From the NCBI RefSeq assembly GCF_000429365.1, contig NZ_AUBS01000037.1, positions 1 through 34,284 on the forward strand: 34,284 nucleotides of DNA, read 5' to 3'. The first letter of the stretch is position 1. Each line of letters opens with the position of its first letter. A program made the translations under genes and the position numbers. Below the pieces are notes generated by a model, which did no database searches, was not told the DNA's origin, and saw only the letters and a program-made list of their open reading frames with translations. Source of the DNA: Pseudodonghicola xiamenensis DSM 18339 (GTDB lineage: Bacteria > Pseudomonadota > Alphaproteobacteria > Rhodobacterales > Rhodobacteraceae). This document shows, in pieces, positions 9,895-18,781 of the stretch.

Positions 9895-9993
9895 ATGTAT
9901 GAAAATAAAGAAAAATATTTATCATTGGCCTCTCGTCTCTCCATTGCACCCATGATGGATTGGACGGATTTATATTTCAAATCAGGTGCTTGA
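9895..9993 (+). pseudogene. dusA: 5' fragment of dusA (tRNA-dihydrouridine synthase A)
   Basis: An ATG at 9895, preceded by AGGTGG, opens a frame of 32 codons whose residues 14-25 read RLSIAPMMDWTD, the conserved start of DusA, which reduces uridine 20/20a in tRNA (E. coli DusA has SVAPMLDWTDRHCRYFHR at this place). After the Asp codon (9967-9969) the frame continues as unrelated LYFKSGA and stops at 9993. So the native promoter, ribosome site and first codons are here, but the gene body is not. The body should lie at the far end of the inserted island, outside this window. Confidence 0.8.
9934..9969 (+). other. att site of a dusA-integrated island (left junction)
   Basis: The last dusA-like bases are about 9934-9969. 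The 5' end of dusA is a known target of a family of tyrosine integrases that insert prophages and genomic islands there. Sequence to the left is chromosomal in character; sequence to the right loses dusA homology immediately. The exact crossover and repeat length cannot be set without the other junction. Confidence 0.65.
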
Positions 9994-10238
9994 TGAGTTC
10001 TGTGTGCAGTATTTGCACACGAGTTTTCGTGCTTTGTTTCCTTCTCATTCGCGCGATACGTCGCGATTCAGCCGCCGTAACCTCGATCTTCATGCAACCT
10101 GCGCAGGCTGAATGAGTTTCGTCTGAATGGAGTGTCCGCCCGGCCATTAGGCTGGACCGATCGTCACTGCCGATACGGCTTGCCGCTCCATGATCCACAA
10201 CTGGGGCTGGTCCGGAATTCCCGACCTCGGTCGTCCGG

Positions 10239-11480
10239 TCACCCGACCAGAATGGCCGTCATCGTCCGAACATGGGCGTCGATGCGCTCCAGGACCGCGC
10301 CGGGTACGACGGCGCGTTCGGGCAGATCCCACCAATGTGCATCGACCGCCTGAACAGTTTCGGCAACCGCTTTCAAAACGGCGGGTTCGGGGAGCTTGGC
10401 GCGGTTGGCGAAAGTCCTCCAGCGCGCCGAGGTCAGTGCTTTGAAGGCGCGCTCGCCACCGAGCGACAGGGCCAGGTCGTCCGCAGGAAGATAGGGGATG
10501 GTCGAGAGCAGGTCGTAGACGGGCGCGAGGGCAGGGGTGTTGCCGTCCCCGGGGTAGATCAGCGACCAGTTCTTCAGATGCATGTCGCCGTTGCCCATGA
10601 TCACCGAGAGCGCGAGACGCCGGACGAATTCCAGCGCGGCCAACGGAGAAATGGCTATGCTGAGCGCTGATGCGATGTCGTGATAAGCTGCGCCTTCGTA
10701 TTTGCGCGCGGGAGGAATGCCGAACACCTGGGCGAAATCCTCGATATGGATGCGCTGGCCGCCCGGCCCGCGATCGAAGCGGCGCAGCAGCAAGACCCGC
10801 CCCTCGGTCATGGTCTCGAATTCCGCTGGGATGCCGTCGAACTGGTCACGAGTGACCAGCTCGCGCTCGGGCACCTCCATGCCGATGGCTTCGGCCAGTG
10901 CGAGGTTGGCAAATTCGTTCTCCGACACCGCCGGAAAAGCCGTGGAGGGGAACTTGGCGATGTATTCTCCGTCGCCGTCGCCGAGCGGCACGGTCAGCCC
11001 GCCACCTTTGCCAGTGTTCTTCATCACTGAGAGCTTCATCTGGACGCCGGCCAGCGAGAAGCGAGCTTTCGGCGCCGTCTGGGTAGTCTTCGCTGGGGCT
11101 AGGGCAGGGCCGTCGCCGAGCAGGGCGCGCACAGCGCCGGGTAGATCGGCCCCGAGCGCTGCGAGCAGGTCGAAGTCATTGCCGGGTCGGACACGCCCGG
11201 CGTGGTGCTTTTCCATCGCGTCGCGCAGCTTGTCCTCGGGAAGCAGGTTGGCGAAGAAGGCCGGTAAAGAGCCCGCGATCGGCCGCGGATCCTTCCGCAG
11301 CCCGCCATTCGCCGCTCGGAAGGACAGACTGAGGATGGGGTATCCACCCGTCGCGCGATAAGCAGGATCGAAACTGAAAGCGTTGAAATCGCCCGGGGTT
11401 AGGACGATGGTGCCGATCTTGTGCCGGTTCAGGAAAATGTCGAGCGCCTGAACGCTGGCGGCGGTTGGTTCAGCGCTCAT
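10239..11480 (-). CDS. hipA: HipA-family serine/threonine kinase toxin
   Basis: A 413-residue HipA-like kinase, the toxin half of a type II toxin-antitoxin pair; E. coli HipA phosphorylates glutamyl-tRNA synthetase and causes growth arrest. Kinase features are present: GVQMKLSV near 145, Lys176 in EYIAKFP, the catalytic loop Asp299/Asn304 in GNGDMHLKN, and metal-binding Asp323 in PVYDL. I start at the ATG at 11480 (MSAEPTAASV), which overlaps the end of hipB by 11 bp; the longer open frame to 11522 lies wholly inside hipB. It appears intact and active. It is the first complete gene next to the dusA junction, a place where stabilising cargo is common. Confidence 0.9.
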   Translation of the reverse strand: MSAEPTAASVQALDIFLNRHKIGTIVLTPGDFNAFSFDPAYRATGGYPILSLSFRAANGGLRKDPRPIAGSLPAFFANLLPEDKLRDAMEKHHAGRVRPGNDFDLLAALGADLPGAVRALLGDGPALAPAKTTQTAPKARFSLAGVQMKLSVMKNTGKGGGLTVPLGDGDGEYIAKFPSTAFPAVSENEFANLALAEAIGMEVPERELVTRDQFDGIPAEFETMTEGRVLLLRRFDRGPGGQRIHIEDFAQVFGIPPARKYEGAAYHDIASALSIAISPLAALEFVRRLALSVIMGNGDMHLKNWSLIYPGDGNTPALAPVYDLLSTIPYLPADDLALSLGGERAFKALTSARWRTFANRAKLPEPAVLKAVAETVQAVDAHWWDLPERAVVPGAVLERIDAHVRTMTAILVG

Positions 11481-11781
11481 CGTCAGGCTCCGGCTCCGGC
11501 TGCGGTGCGAATGCCGGGGCATCCTCCCCAGCCTCGGGGCTGAGTAGGGTGTCGACCGCGGGCACCAGGAATTGCGGGATCAACATCATCTCGAGCCCGA
11601 GCGCGCGTGCGACATTCATCAGCGTGGTGGCGCGCGCGGCGGCGGTGCCCGTCTCGATGTCGCGGTAACGCGGGCGGGAGATGCCGGCCAACTCGGCGAC
11701 CTGTTCCTGGGTCAAACCGGCGGCCAACCGTGCCCGGCGAAGCTGCGCGCCGATCATGTGAAGAGAGGTTGTTTCGGGCAC
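11470..11781 (-). CDS. hipB: HipB-like antitoxin, XRE-family DNA-binding protein
   Basis: A 103-residue protein with a Cro/C1 (XRE) helix-turn-helix at about residues 10-64 (LRRARLAAGLTQEQVAELAG, then ISRPRYRDIETG), followed by a proline/glutamate-rich tail. As a HipB-like antitoxin it should bind HipA and repress the shared promoter. The start is a GTG at 11781, with AAAGG about 8 bases upstream; an ATG at 11757 is an alternative that still keeps the whole helix-turn-helix. It is encoded just upstream of hipA with an 11-bp overlap, the normal antitoxin-first order. The spacer 11782-11984 upstream should hold the promoter, but I see no clear operator. Confidence 0.88.
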   Translation of the reverse strand: MPETTSLHMIGAQLRRARLAAGLTQEQVAELAGISRPRYRDIETGTAAARATTLMNVARALGLEMMLIPQFLVPAVDTLLSPEAGEDAPAFAPQPEPEPDDER

Positions 11782-11984
11782 GAACGATACCTTTGCGATT
11801 CATATAATCTCCATTGATCTGAAAACATATCATTTCCCTACCGCATTGGCAAGGCTATGATCTGTGTCCGTATCTTTGCGTTGCGTGAAGAACTGTATAG
11901 GTATCATTGGCGCGATGAGCCGCGCAACGGCGGCACGAAGCGTAGTCAGGCTGCACAGCAACGGCGCATCTGATAGGGCGACCT

Positions 11985-12326
11985 TCAGGCATAAATGACG
12001 ATCTGTTGTACAACGGTATGCATATAGGCGGGCACATGCTTGCTCTGCTTTGCGAGCAGGTTCCGGTCATTGCCATCCAGTGCCGTTGCGAGCATGGCGA
12101 TGACGCGATCGTCGATGCGATCCTTGCCCATGTAGCGCAGGGCTTGGAACACGGCACCGGTCTTCTGGCCGGCATCGGCGAGCGTCTTGGCGGACGCCTT
12201 CCTGAAGTGGATCACCTGCTTGCCGATGGCTTCCGTGCGGGTCGTGCCGTCGGCCATGTAGGTCGGCTTCGGGGGTATCTCTTCGTGGCCCATATCCATC
12301 TTTCTATTACGGAGTGCATATTCCAA
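11985..12326 (-). pseudogene. C-terminal fragment of a DUF6088/AbiEi-like protein
   Basis: The 113-residue frame aligns by eye with the C-terminal half of the full-length DUF6088-type protein at 20639-21232: PPKPTYMADG matches the VRSVYLTSG region, GKQVIHFRKAS matches GNQLVDLRHAP, ALRYMGKDRI matches ALAWLGPAQA, and the end VPAYMHTVV matches FPTWLARSV. The N-terminal winged-helix half is missing; residues before about 16 do not match the family. So this is a truncated remnant of an AbiEi-like type IV antitoxin/regulator. No AbiEii nucleotidyltransferase toxin is next to it. The 235 bp to its right (12327-12561) contain no recognisable gene. Confidence 0.6.
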
Positions 12327-12561
12327 ATAGCAGCAGCACCCATCCTCAGTAGGAAGCAGCGCCAGTTACAGAGACGTGCAACGCCGAACAGCATAGAAAA
12401 GGCGGGGCGCGCGCAGACCTCAATTATCGAAGCGCGCTCCGTCTTTGCGGTGAAACATGAGAATTCGGTTGAGATGAAAAGCGATGAGCAGCTCGTTTCG
12501 AGTTGTGGATATCAGACGGAACAGGCGCACCACACATCAAGCGCGGTGTCGTTGGTGCTGC

Positions 12562-14580
12562 CTATGGTGCAAAGAAGCTGTTCCCAGAAATGCCAGCACG
12601 GTCGAAGAAGGCTTGGTTTCGCGCTCTGGCGTCTCCAATGAGCTGGTCCCAACCCACCAACTCAATTGAGCCATGGAACCCGTTATTTGGCCGATAAATT
12701 CTTCCTCGGCCATCTGCTGTTCTCTGCCAAGAAAACGTCCACGTATCCATTTTACCGACAATGTCAGCAACGATATAGCAATAGAATATTGTGTTCTGAT
12801 CGAGTGTGATTGGACGCCCGCGAACGTCTGAAAGCCCGCCACTTTGAAGCCGTTTGACATAGCGTTCAACCTGAAATTGTGGATTCTCTTCGTCTGCGTA
12901 GCTTGTACGTCCCGGGCGCTTGAATTCAACGAGCAGGACTTTTGACGGCTCATCTGTCTGCCGCAGGCCGTGAACATAGTCGAAGATCAGGACATCCGGT
13001 CGCTCATCGCTTTCGACGGCTTCCGACAATTTCCTGAACTCGACATCAGAGCTGAAGTATTGGGCGAAGGTGAGTCTTTCGTCGATTATCCACAGGTCAT
13101 GCGACGCAGCAGGTTCTACCTTACTGTCACCTCCATCAATAGTCTTTACACGAAGCGGGCAGATGAACGAGTGCAGTATGTCTTCCCGTTGGTATGAGCT
13201 GTCGCGCGTATCGTCGCGAACCTTTTCAAGCAGAATTTCAATGAAGTCGAGTACGACCTTGCGGCGAACGATGTATTCGGCAAGGCTTCTCTGTTCTGCA
13301 TCTTCGATAGCTGCACTCGCATCGGCAATTGCTGAACTGAACGTGTTGATGTCAGCTGCGCCCTCTTTGAGTCTGCCCAAGACGCCCCGAATCTTCTCAG
13401 CTTGTCTCTCATCGCGCCGGAAACGCTCACGAGAGAGGTGGCCATAAATTGCGTCAGCCTTCAGTTCGCCGGAGGGCACGCGCTCTTGCAACTCTTCTAC
13501 GTTGCCGAACGCGACAGAAGGATATGTCGCGGTTATAGTCTCAATGGTCCCGCGCTGCTCCCCTTTCAGCAATGCGAGTGGCTCGGCAAGAAATGTTTCA
13601 ATTTTGTCGGAGCAGACGTCGTTGATGATCCGCTCAATTACGGCATCTTCAAAAACGAAAGCGGTCCGCTCTTGGTTGACGTTGTTATCTAGGAACGCAC
13701 CCGTGACAATGGCGTGGAATACTCGATCATTTTCACCGCCGAAATAGCCCAATCCCAGTTTTCCGTCGATGCACTGGGAGTGGACCGTCCGATCATGGGC
13801 AATAAAATGAACGAAATGCCTGCCTTTGAGGTCAGCACTTGCGACTTTGTCGCACTCCATTAAAGTGAGGTTCAGATTTCCGTAGCTCTCAGTTTCTATC
13901 GCATTCGCTTTCTGCTGCCTGTGGACGATGTCGGATATCGCGGTTGGATACTCGCGTGTCTCGTCACCGACATGAACGCTAACTTGAGGGCTCCGGCCTC
14001 CAATGAATGTTGGCAGGAAGTGTGAGGTCAGATGTTGGAATACAAAGCTGTCTCGCCCCGGAAACTTCGCTCTGTAACCATTGTCGCGTAGCCCAGAAAA
14101 CCGAACATGGAAGAAGCTGTCGACCGCATCTGCTGCGGCGTCTTCTTCAAGATCTTGAATCTGGTCTTCTAGCGCGAGTTTAAACCTGAACCGCCGCCTC
14201 TGAAGACTACCGCCTTCGGTTCTAAAAACAGAGTGGACCGCTATCTCCTCAAAACAGTCTAGCCACATGAGCCTGCCGACACCCTTGCCACCTATCTGGA
14301 TCTTGTTATCGGTATCTGTGGTTGTAAATGCCTCCCAGTTGTTGTCGTCGAGGCCCACCCCATTGTCCTCGACTGCCGCCCAAACATCATCCTTGTTCCT
14401 ATTGGTATTAACGGTGACGACAACCTTGCCAGCGCTCGACACGCGGTCCCCGTAGCGCCCCTGTGTCGAGTGAATTGCGTTGCTAACAGCCTCAAAGAGC
14501 GGCTGCATTGCACCCGCAACATTTGTCGGCTTGGGAAGACGTTCAATTCGCTTCACGAGGTTGGGGCGCAGTGATGTCAC
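12562..14580 (-). CDS. GHKL ATPase with C-terminal PD-(D/E)XK-like nuclease motif
   Basis: A 672-residue protein. The N-terminus is a GHKL (Hsp90/MutL/MORC-type) ATPase: Glu30 and Asn34 in FEAVSNAIH, Asp72 in EDNGVGL, and GGKGVGR at 97-103. A second-domain segment NVNQERTAF lies near 300. A helical middle follows (about 360-450). The C-terminal part has LWIIDERLTFAQYF and then PDVLIFD (Asp529 or Asp534) and VEFKRP (Glu552, Lys554), an arrangement like a PD-(D/E)XK nuclease core. The start is GTG at 14580, with GGAG about 7 bases upstream. It is encoded on the same strand 109 bp after hsdR, so it may be a fourth component or accessory effector of the R-M operon. GHKL ATPases linked to restriction systems and fused to nuclease domains are known from comparative genomics, but I know no assigned function for this one. 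Base composition is visibly more AT-rich than its neighbours. Confidence 0.8.
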   Translation of the reverse strand: MTSLRPNLVKRIERLPKPTNVAGAMQPLFEAVSNAIHSTQGRYGDRVSSAGKVVVTVNTNRNKDDVWAAVEDNGVGLDDNNWEAFTTTDTDNKIQIGGKGVGRLMWLDCFEEIAVHSVFRTEGGSLQRRRFRFKLALEDQIQDLEEDAAADAVDSFFHVRFSGLRDNGYRAKFPGRDSFVFQHLTSHFLPTFIGGRSPQVSVHVGDETREYPTAISDIVHRQQKANAIETESYGNLNLTLMECDKVASADLKGRHFVHFIAHDRTVHSQCIDGKLGLGYFGGENDRVFHAIVTGAFLDNNVNQERTAFVFEDAVIERIINDVCSDKIETFLAEPLALLKGEQRGTIETITATYPSVAFGNVEELQERVPSGELKADAIYGHLSRERFRRDERQAEKIRGVLGRLKEGAADINTFSSAIADASAAIEDAEQRSLAEYIVRRKVVLDFIEILLEKVRDDTRDSSYQREDILHSFICPLRVKTIDGGDSKVEPAASHDLWIIDERLTFAQYFSSDVEFRKLSEAVESDERPDVLIFDYVHGLRQTDEPSKVLLVEFKRPGRTSYADEENPQFQVERYVKRLQSGGLSDVRGRPITLDQNTIFYCYIVADIVGKMDTWTFSWQRTADGRGRIYRPNNGFHGSIELVGWDQLIGDARARNQAFFDRAGISGNSFFAP

Positions 14581-14689
14581 AAAAACTCCAGAAAATTTGC
14601 AGTGCTACTTCCAGTCTCAACAAAAGTGCACTTGTACGATTCTCCGTTCAAGAGTGGTTTTTGGGGCCGAAATTTCTCGACCAAGATCT

Positions 14690-17575
14690 TTATAAGCCCC
14701 CAGTATCACCCATCCCCTCATCGAAAGTTTCGATCAAGGCGATCATCCGTGTAACGACACGCTCCGCAGAGGGCTTTCGTTGAAGAATCCCAGGCATTTC
14801 GATCATGATCGCAATCACCTCATCGGTAAGGGGGCGCTTGCCGGAAAACTGATATGCTTCCAGCAACCCGGCGAAACCTTCACGATCCAGCCTTTCTTCT
14901 GTGCAAATCGTTTGAAACGCCGCTTCGCGCTTCTCTGCCCAGAAACCCTCGAACGTCGCAGTTGTTTGTTCGGCGCTTTTCATTGTCGGCAGGTAGGCCG
15001 TAATAAACTCTTCGATCAGTTCGCGTTTGCTGCGCAGGCGGGGTTCTGACCCGAGCAGATCGAGAATGGTCTTGGTCTTGCTCGCAGTATCCAGCGCATC
15101 CTCGGCCTCCCGTTGTTCCGCGACGACGGAGGCCAGCAGGGCCAGGATATAGGCGACGTTGATGTTGTCGCGGCGGATCAGTTCAAGCTCGAAGTCGACC
15201 TCGTTCAGGATGGAAGCCTTCTGGTCGTCATCCCTGTCTGATTTCATGCGGTCATGGATATCGAGATACTTGCTCTTGAAGTCCTCGAAGCGCTGTGCGT
15301 CCAGAGAAAGGTCATCGTCACTGAACTCAGTGAAGCTGGTCAGCACATTGCGGATTCGGATCAACTCGCGAAAGGCACGCACGAAGGCGAGGATGTCGTC
15401 TTCTGAAACCAGCCTGTCCACGGCTGAGGGCGTCGGGGCGATCTTGAGCAATTCCATCACTGCGTCGTTGAAGCGGTCAACGTACTCCTGATAGGGCGCG
15501 ATCAGGATCGTCTCGTCAGCATCCTTGTTCGAGAAGAGCGCAATGGCCTCGTCCACCTTGGCTTTGAGGTTGCGGAAGCAGACGATATTCCCCTGCGACT
15601 TCTTCTGGCCGAGAATCCGGTTCGTGCGGGAAAAGGCCTGAATCAGCCCATGATAGCGTAGGTTCTTGTCGACATAGAGCGTGTTGCAGGTCTTGGCATC
15701 AAAGCCGGTGAGGAACATGTTGACGACCAGCAGGATGTCGATGCCCTGACCTTCAATGAAATCCTTCCGGTCGCGCCATTTCATGCGCTTCGCGAGCGCC
15801 TTGTAGTAGACGTAAAATGCCTTCCCGTCCTTCACGCTGTTGTTGGTGCCGAACATCGCGTTGTAATCGGAGACATAGCCTGCCAGCTTGTCGCGGCTGT
15901 GCTGTGTGGCCGCGCTTACGGGGCCACCGGTGACATCGGGTTCGCCAATCAATCCGTTGGCATCTTCATCTTCTTCATCGGCCGCGAAGGTGAAGATCGT
16001 GGCGACTTTCAGGTCATGCTTGCCCTCGGCCTTCTTGCGCTGGAATGCCTCGTAGGTCTTGGTCAGCGCGTCGACGGCACCCACACACATGATGGCCGAG
16101 AAATCGCGGTTATGCGTCTTGCGGTCGTGGTTCTCGATGATCCAGTCGACCACACCGTCGATCCGCTTTTCGCTCTCGAAGAACTCCTTCAGGTCGAGGC
16201 CGGACACCTCCTCATCGCCAATGAACGTCCCGTCCTTGCGGCGCAGTTTGCCCCAGTATTCGACGGAAAAGCGCAGCACGTTTTCGTCGCGGATCGCGTC
16301 GGTGATGACATAGCGGTGCAGGCAGTCCTCGAACAGGTTCGCGGTCGTGCGCTTGCCAATGGCGTTTTCCTTCAGGATCGGCGTGCCAGTGAACCCGAAC
16401 ATCTGCGCCTTGGAAAAGAAAGCGACGATATTCTTGTGGGTGTCGCCGAACTGGCTGCGGTGACATTCGTCAAACACGAACACGATCCGCTCATCCTTCA
16501 GAGCCTCCATCGCAGCCGCATGGCGTTCGCGCGTGATGGCGGTGTTCAGCTTCTGGATCGTAGTCACCACGAGCGTGGTGTCGGGATCGGCCAGTTGATC
16601 GACCAGCGCCTTGGTGTTGTCGGTGCCATCGACCGAACCGGGTGAGAAATAGTTGAATTCCTTCGTTGTCTGGTAATCGAGATCAGCCCTGTCCACCACG
16701 AACACGACCTTGGCGACCTTTGGGTTCTCGATGATCACCTGACTGGCCTTGAAGCTGGTCAGGGTCTTGCCCGAACCGGTCGTGTGCCAGATATAGCCGT
16801 TCTTGCGTCCCTTCATCACCCGGTCGAGGATCCGCTCGACTGCGTAATACTGATAGGGCCGCAGCACCATCAGCACCTGGTCGCTTTCGTGCAGGACCAC
16901 GTATTTCGCGATCATCTTGGACACGAAGCACTTCTCAAGGAAGGCGTCGGCAAAGGCCTCCAGCCGTGTGATCGGCGTGTTGTCCTCATCCGCCCAGAAG
17001 AACGTCTGCTTGAAATCCTGATGCCGGTTGTTGGCGTAGTATTTCGTGTTTACACCATTCGAGATCACGAACAGCTGCAGATACTGAAACAGCGCATTGC
17101 CTGCACCAAAGCTGTGGCGGTGATAGCGGTTGATCTGGTTGAAGGCCTCTTTCAACTCGATCCCGCGCCGCTTCAGCTCGATCTGGATGAGTGGCAGCCC
17201 GTTCACCAGCAGCGTCACGTCATAGCGGGTCTTGTAGTGCCCCTCCTGCGTGATCTGATGCGTCACCTGATAGCGGTTACGGCACCATTCACGCCCGTTG
17301 AAGAACTGCACATAGGCCGTGGTTCCATCGTCGCGTTGCAGCGCCATGCGGTCGCGCAGCGTCTTGGCCTTCTCAAAGGTCGAGCCCTTGCCCAAATGGT
17401 TCAGAATGGTGCGGAATTCCCCGTCCGAGAATTGCAACCCGTTATGCGCCTCAAGCTGCGCACGCAGGTTGGCCTCCAGCGCCGCATTGTCCGGGATGGC
17501 GACCGAGGCCCAGCCCAGATCGTTCAAACGCTGGATCAGAGCGGTTTCGAGTTGGGCTTCGGACTGAATATTCAT
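14690..17575 (-). CDS. hsdR: type I restriction enzyme subunit HsdR
   Basis: A 961-residue motor/nuclease subunit of a type I restriction-modification system. The N-terminal nuclease has Asp119 in RYDVTLLVNG and Glu133-X-Lys135 in IELKRRG. The helicase follows: Walker A TTGSGKT (GSGKT at 267-271), DECH at 369-372, FTGTPI near 395-400, and late motifs including FSRTNRILGQKK. A C-terminal helical region contacts the methylase core. It translocates and cleaves DNA lacking the host methylation. It is the third gene of hsdM-hsdS-hsdR, 9 bp after hsdS, and appears intact. Confidence 0.95.
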   Translation of the reverse strand: MNIQSEAQLETALIQRLNDLGWASVAIPDNAALEANLRAQLEAHNGLQFSDGEFRTILNHLGKGSTFEKAKTLRDRMALQRDDGTTAYVQFFNGREWCRNRYQVTHQITQEGHYKTRYDVTLLVNGLPLIQIELKRRGIELKEAFNQINRYHRHSFGAGNALFQYLQLFVISNGVNTKYYANNRHQDFKQTFFWADEDNTPITRLEAFADAFLEKCFVSKMIAKYVVLHESDQVLMVLRPYQYYAVERILDRVMKGRKNGYIWHTTGSGKTLTSFKASQVIIENPKVAKVVFVVDRADLDYQTTKEFNYFSPGSVDGTDNTKALVDQLADPDTTLVVTTIQKLNTAITRERHAAAMEALKDERIVFVFDECHRSQFGDTHKNIVAFFSKAQMFGFTGTPILKENAIGKRTTANLFEDCLHRYVITDAIRDENVLRFSVEYWGKLRRKDGTFIGDEEVSGLDLKEFFESEKRIDGVVDWIIENHDRKTHNRDFSAIMCVGAVDALTKTYEAFQRKKAEGKHDLKVATIFTFAADEEDEDANGLIGEPDVTGGPVSAATQHSRDKLAGYVSDYNAMFGTNNSVKDGKAFYVYYKALAKRMKWRDRKDFIEGQGIDILLVVNMFLTGFDAKTCNTLYVDKNLRYHGLIQAFSRTNRILGQKKSQGNIVCFRNLKAKVDEAIALFSNKDADETILIAPYQEYVDRFNDAVMELLKIAPTPSAVDRLVSEDDILAFVRAFRELIRIRNVLTSFTEFSDDDLSLDAQRFEDFKSKYLDIHDRMKSDRDDDQKASILNEVDFELELIRRDNINVAYILALLASVVAEQREAEDALDTASKTKTILDLLGSEPRLRSKRELIEEFITAYLPTMKSAEQTTATFEGFWAEKREAAFQTICTEERLDREGFAGLLEAYQFSGKRPLTDEVIAIMIEMPGILQRKPSAERVVTRMIALIETFDEGMGDTGGL

Positions 17576-17584
17576 CGGCGAACC

Positions 17585-18781
17585 TTAAACGAACAGCTTT
17601 TGCAGAAGCCCCTTCTTGAAGGCCTCCATTTCAGAAATCTTCTGTGACAGAGCGTCTATCTTCCCGTCGACGGCGGAGAGTGCTGATGAAATCTTTTGCT
17701 GCTCATCAGGATGTGGAAGTTCCACCCATAGCGTTTTCAGCTGAGATGGGTATAAGTGCACGACCGAAATCCCTTGTCCTAGGTTGGCGATTTCGCGGCG
17801 CCTCGCGTTGTTGAGGTAGTACGCCAAAAAGCTGCCATTAACCGGTGAACGAAGAACATTAATGTCTCCGCCCAAAGCGACACCGGCGATTGCCACGCAG
17901 CAAGCGCGGGCCATGTCCATGCGATCTTCCCCAGACGCAGGAATTATGACGTCCCCGATTTCGCTCAGGAACAGGCTAGCGGGGTCGTCGTCTGTAAAGG
18001 AAATTACTTCGGTAATGCGCTCACGATAATGGGTGTAAATTTCGCCATATCGGATGCATGGCAGCGCACCGCCTTCGACAATATCAGACTTTGAGATTCC
18101 CTTGCCTTTGAAGAAGGTAGCGATCTCCCCTAGTTTTCGCTCCTCCCAATCCGGGAAGGCGCTGCCGTCGTCGCGGGTAAAGCGCAGCTCGCGCGAAAAC
18201 AGCCGTTGCATTAGCCCACGCTTGTAGTCCTCCAGAGCGGCCTTCTTGTCGGTCAGAAGGGTGATCTTGCGAGAGGAGGCGTCCAAAAGTACCGCGATCT
18301 TTTCCTGCTCGGGCTGATCTGGCAGCGCGAGCGGGATCTTGGCGAAGTCCTGATAATATAGGCGCAAGCGATCACTGGTCATCCCGTGCGAATAGGCCCA
18401 AAGCTGATGCAGCATGTGTCGGTTCTGAAACCAGTAATCGAAGAATTTCGAGGACACGCCTTTCTTGGGCGACAGAACGACATAGGCCGGGCTAACCATG
18501 CATTCCTCGGATGCCATTCCAACCGCGCCCTGCCACATCCGCATCATATTGTAGACGAGATCGCCCGGCTGTGCGCGCAGGTTGGTTTCATCCGCCGCGT
18601 CCGCGCCCATGTGCCGTTCAAGGCTGTTGCGGCGGACGAGGCCACGGTCCTGCGTTACGGAATAGATCGGCAGTCCAGCCTCGCCCTTCGCCTTGCTGTT
18701 GCGAAAGGCATCGCCCGCCCGTGCAGGCTTCCATGGCCCCTTGAACTCAGGGAAGCGAAGTTCCGGCACAAGTGGTCTCAT
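17585..18781 (-). CDS. hsdS: type I R-M specificity subunit HsdS
   Basis: A 398-residue specificity subunit, full length, that recognises the bipartite target for both methylation and restriction. Two target-recognition domains are evident: the first at about residues 10-165, the second at about 225-345. Each is followed by a helical conserved spacer: the first contains QEKIAVLLDASSRKITLL and ends LMQRLF, the second contains QQKISSALSAVDGKIDAL and ends LLQKLFV. Its ATG overlaps the stop of hsdM by 4 bp. The target sequence cannot be deduced from the protein here. Confidence 0.94.
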   Translation of the reverse strand: MRPLVPELRFPEFKGPWKPARAGDAFRNSKAKGEAGLPIYSVTQDRGLVRRNSLERHMGADAADETNLRAQPGDLVYNMMRMWQGAVGMASEECMVSPAYVVLSPKKGVSSKFFDYWFQNRHMLHQLWAYSHGMTSDRLRLYYQDFAKIPLALPDQPEQEKIAVLLDASSRKITLLTDKKAALEDYKRGLMQRLFSRELRFTRDDGSAFPDWEERKLGEIATFFKGKGISKSDIVEGGALPCIRYGEIYTHYRERITEVISFTDDDPASLFLSEIGDVIIPASGEDRMDMARACCVAIAGVALGGDINVLRSPVNGSFLAYYLNNARRREIANLGQGISVVHLYPSQLKTLWVELPHPDEQQKISSALSAVDGKIDALSQKISEMEAFKKGLLQKLFV

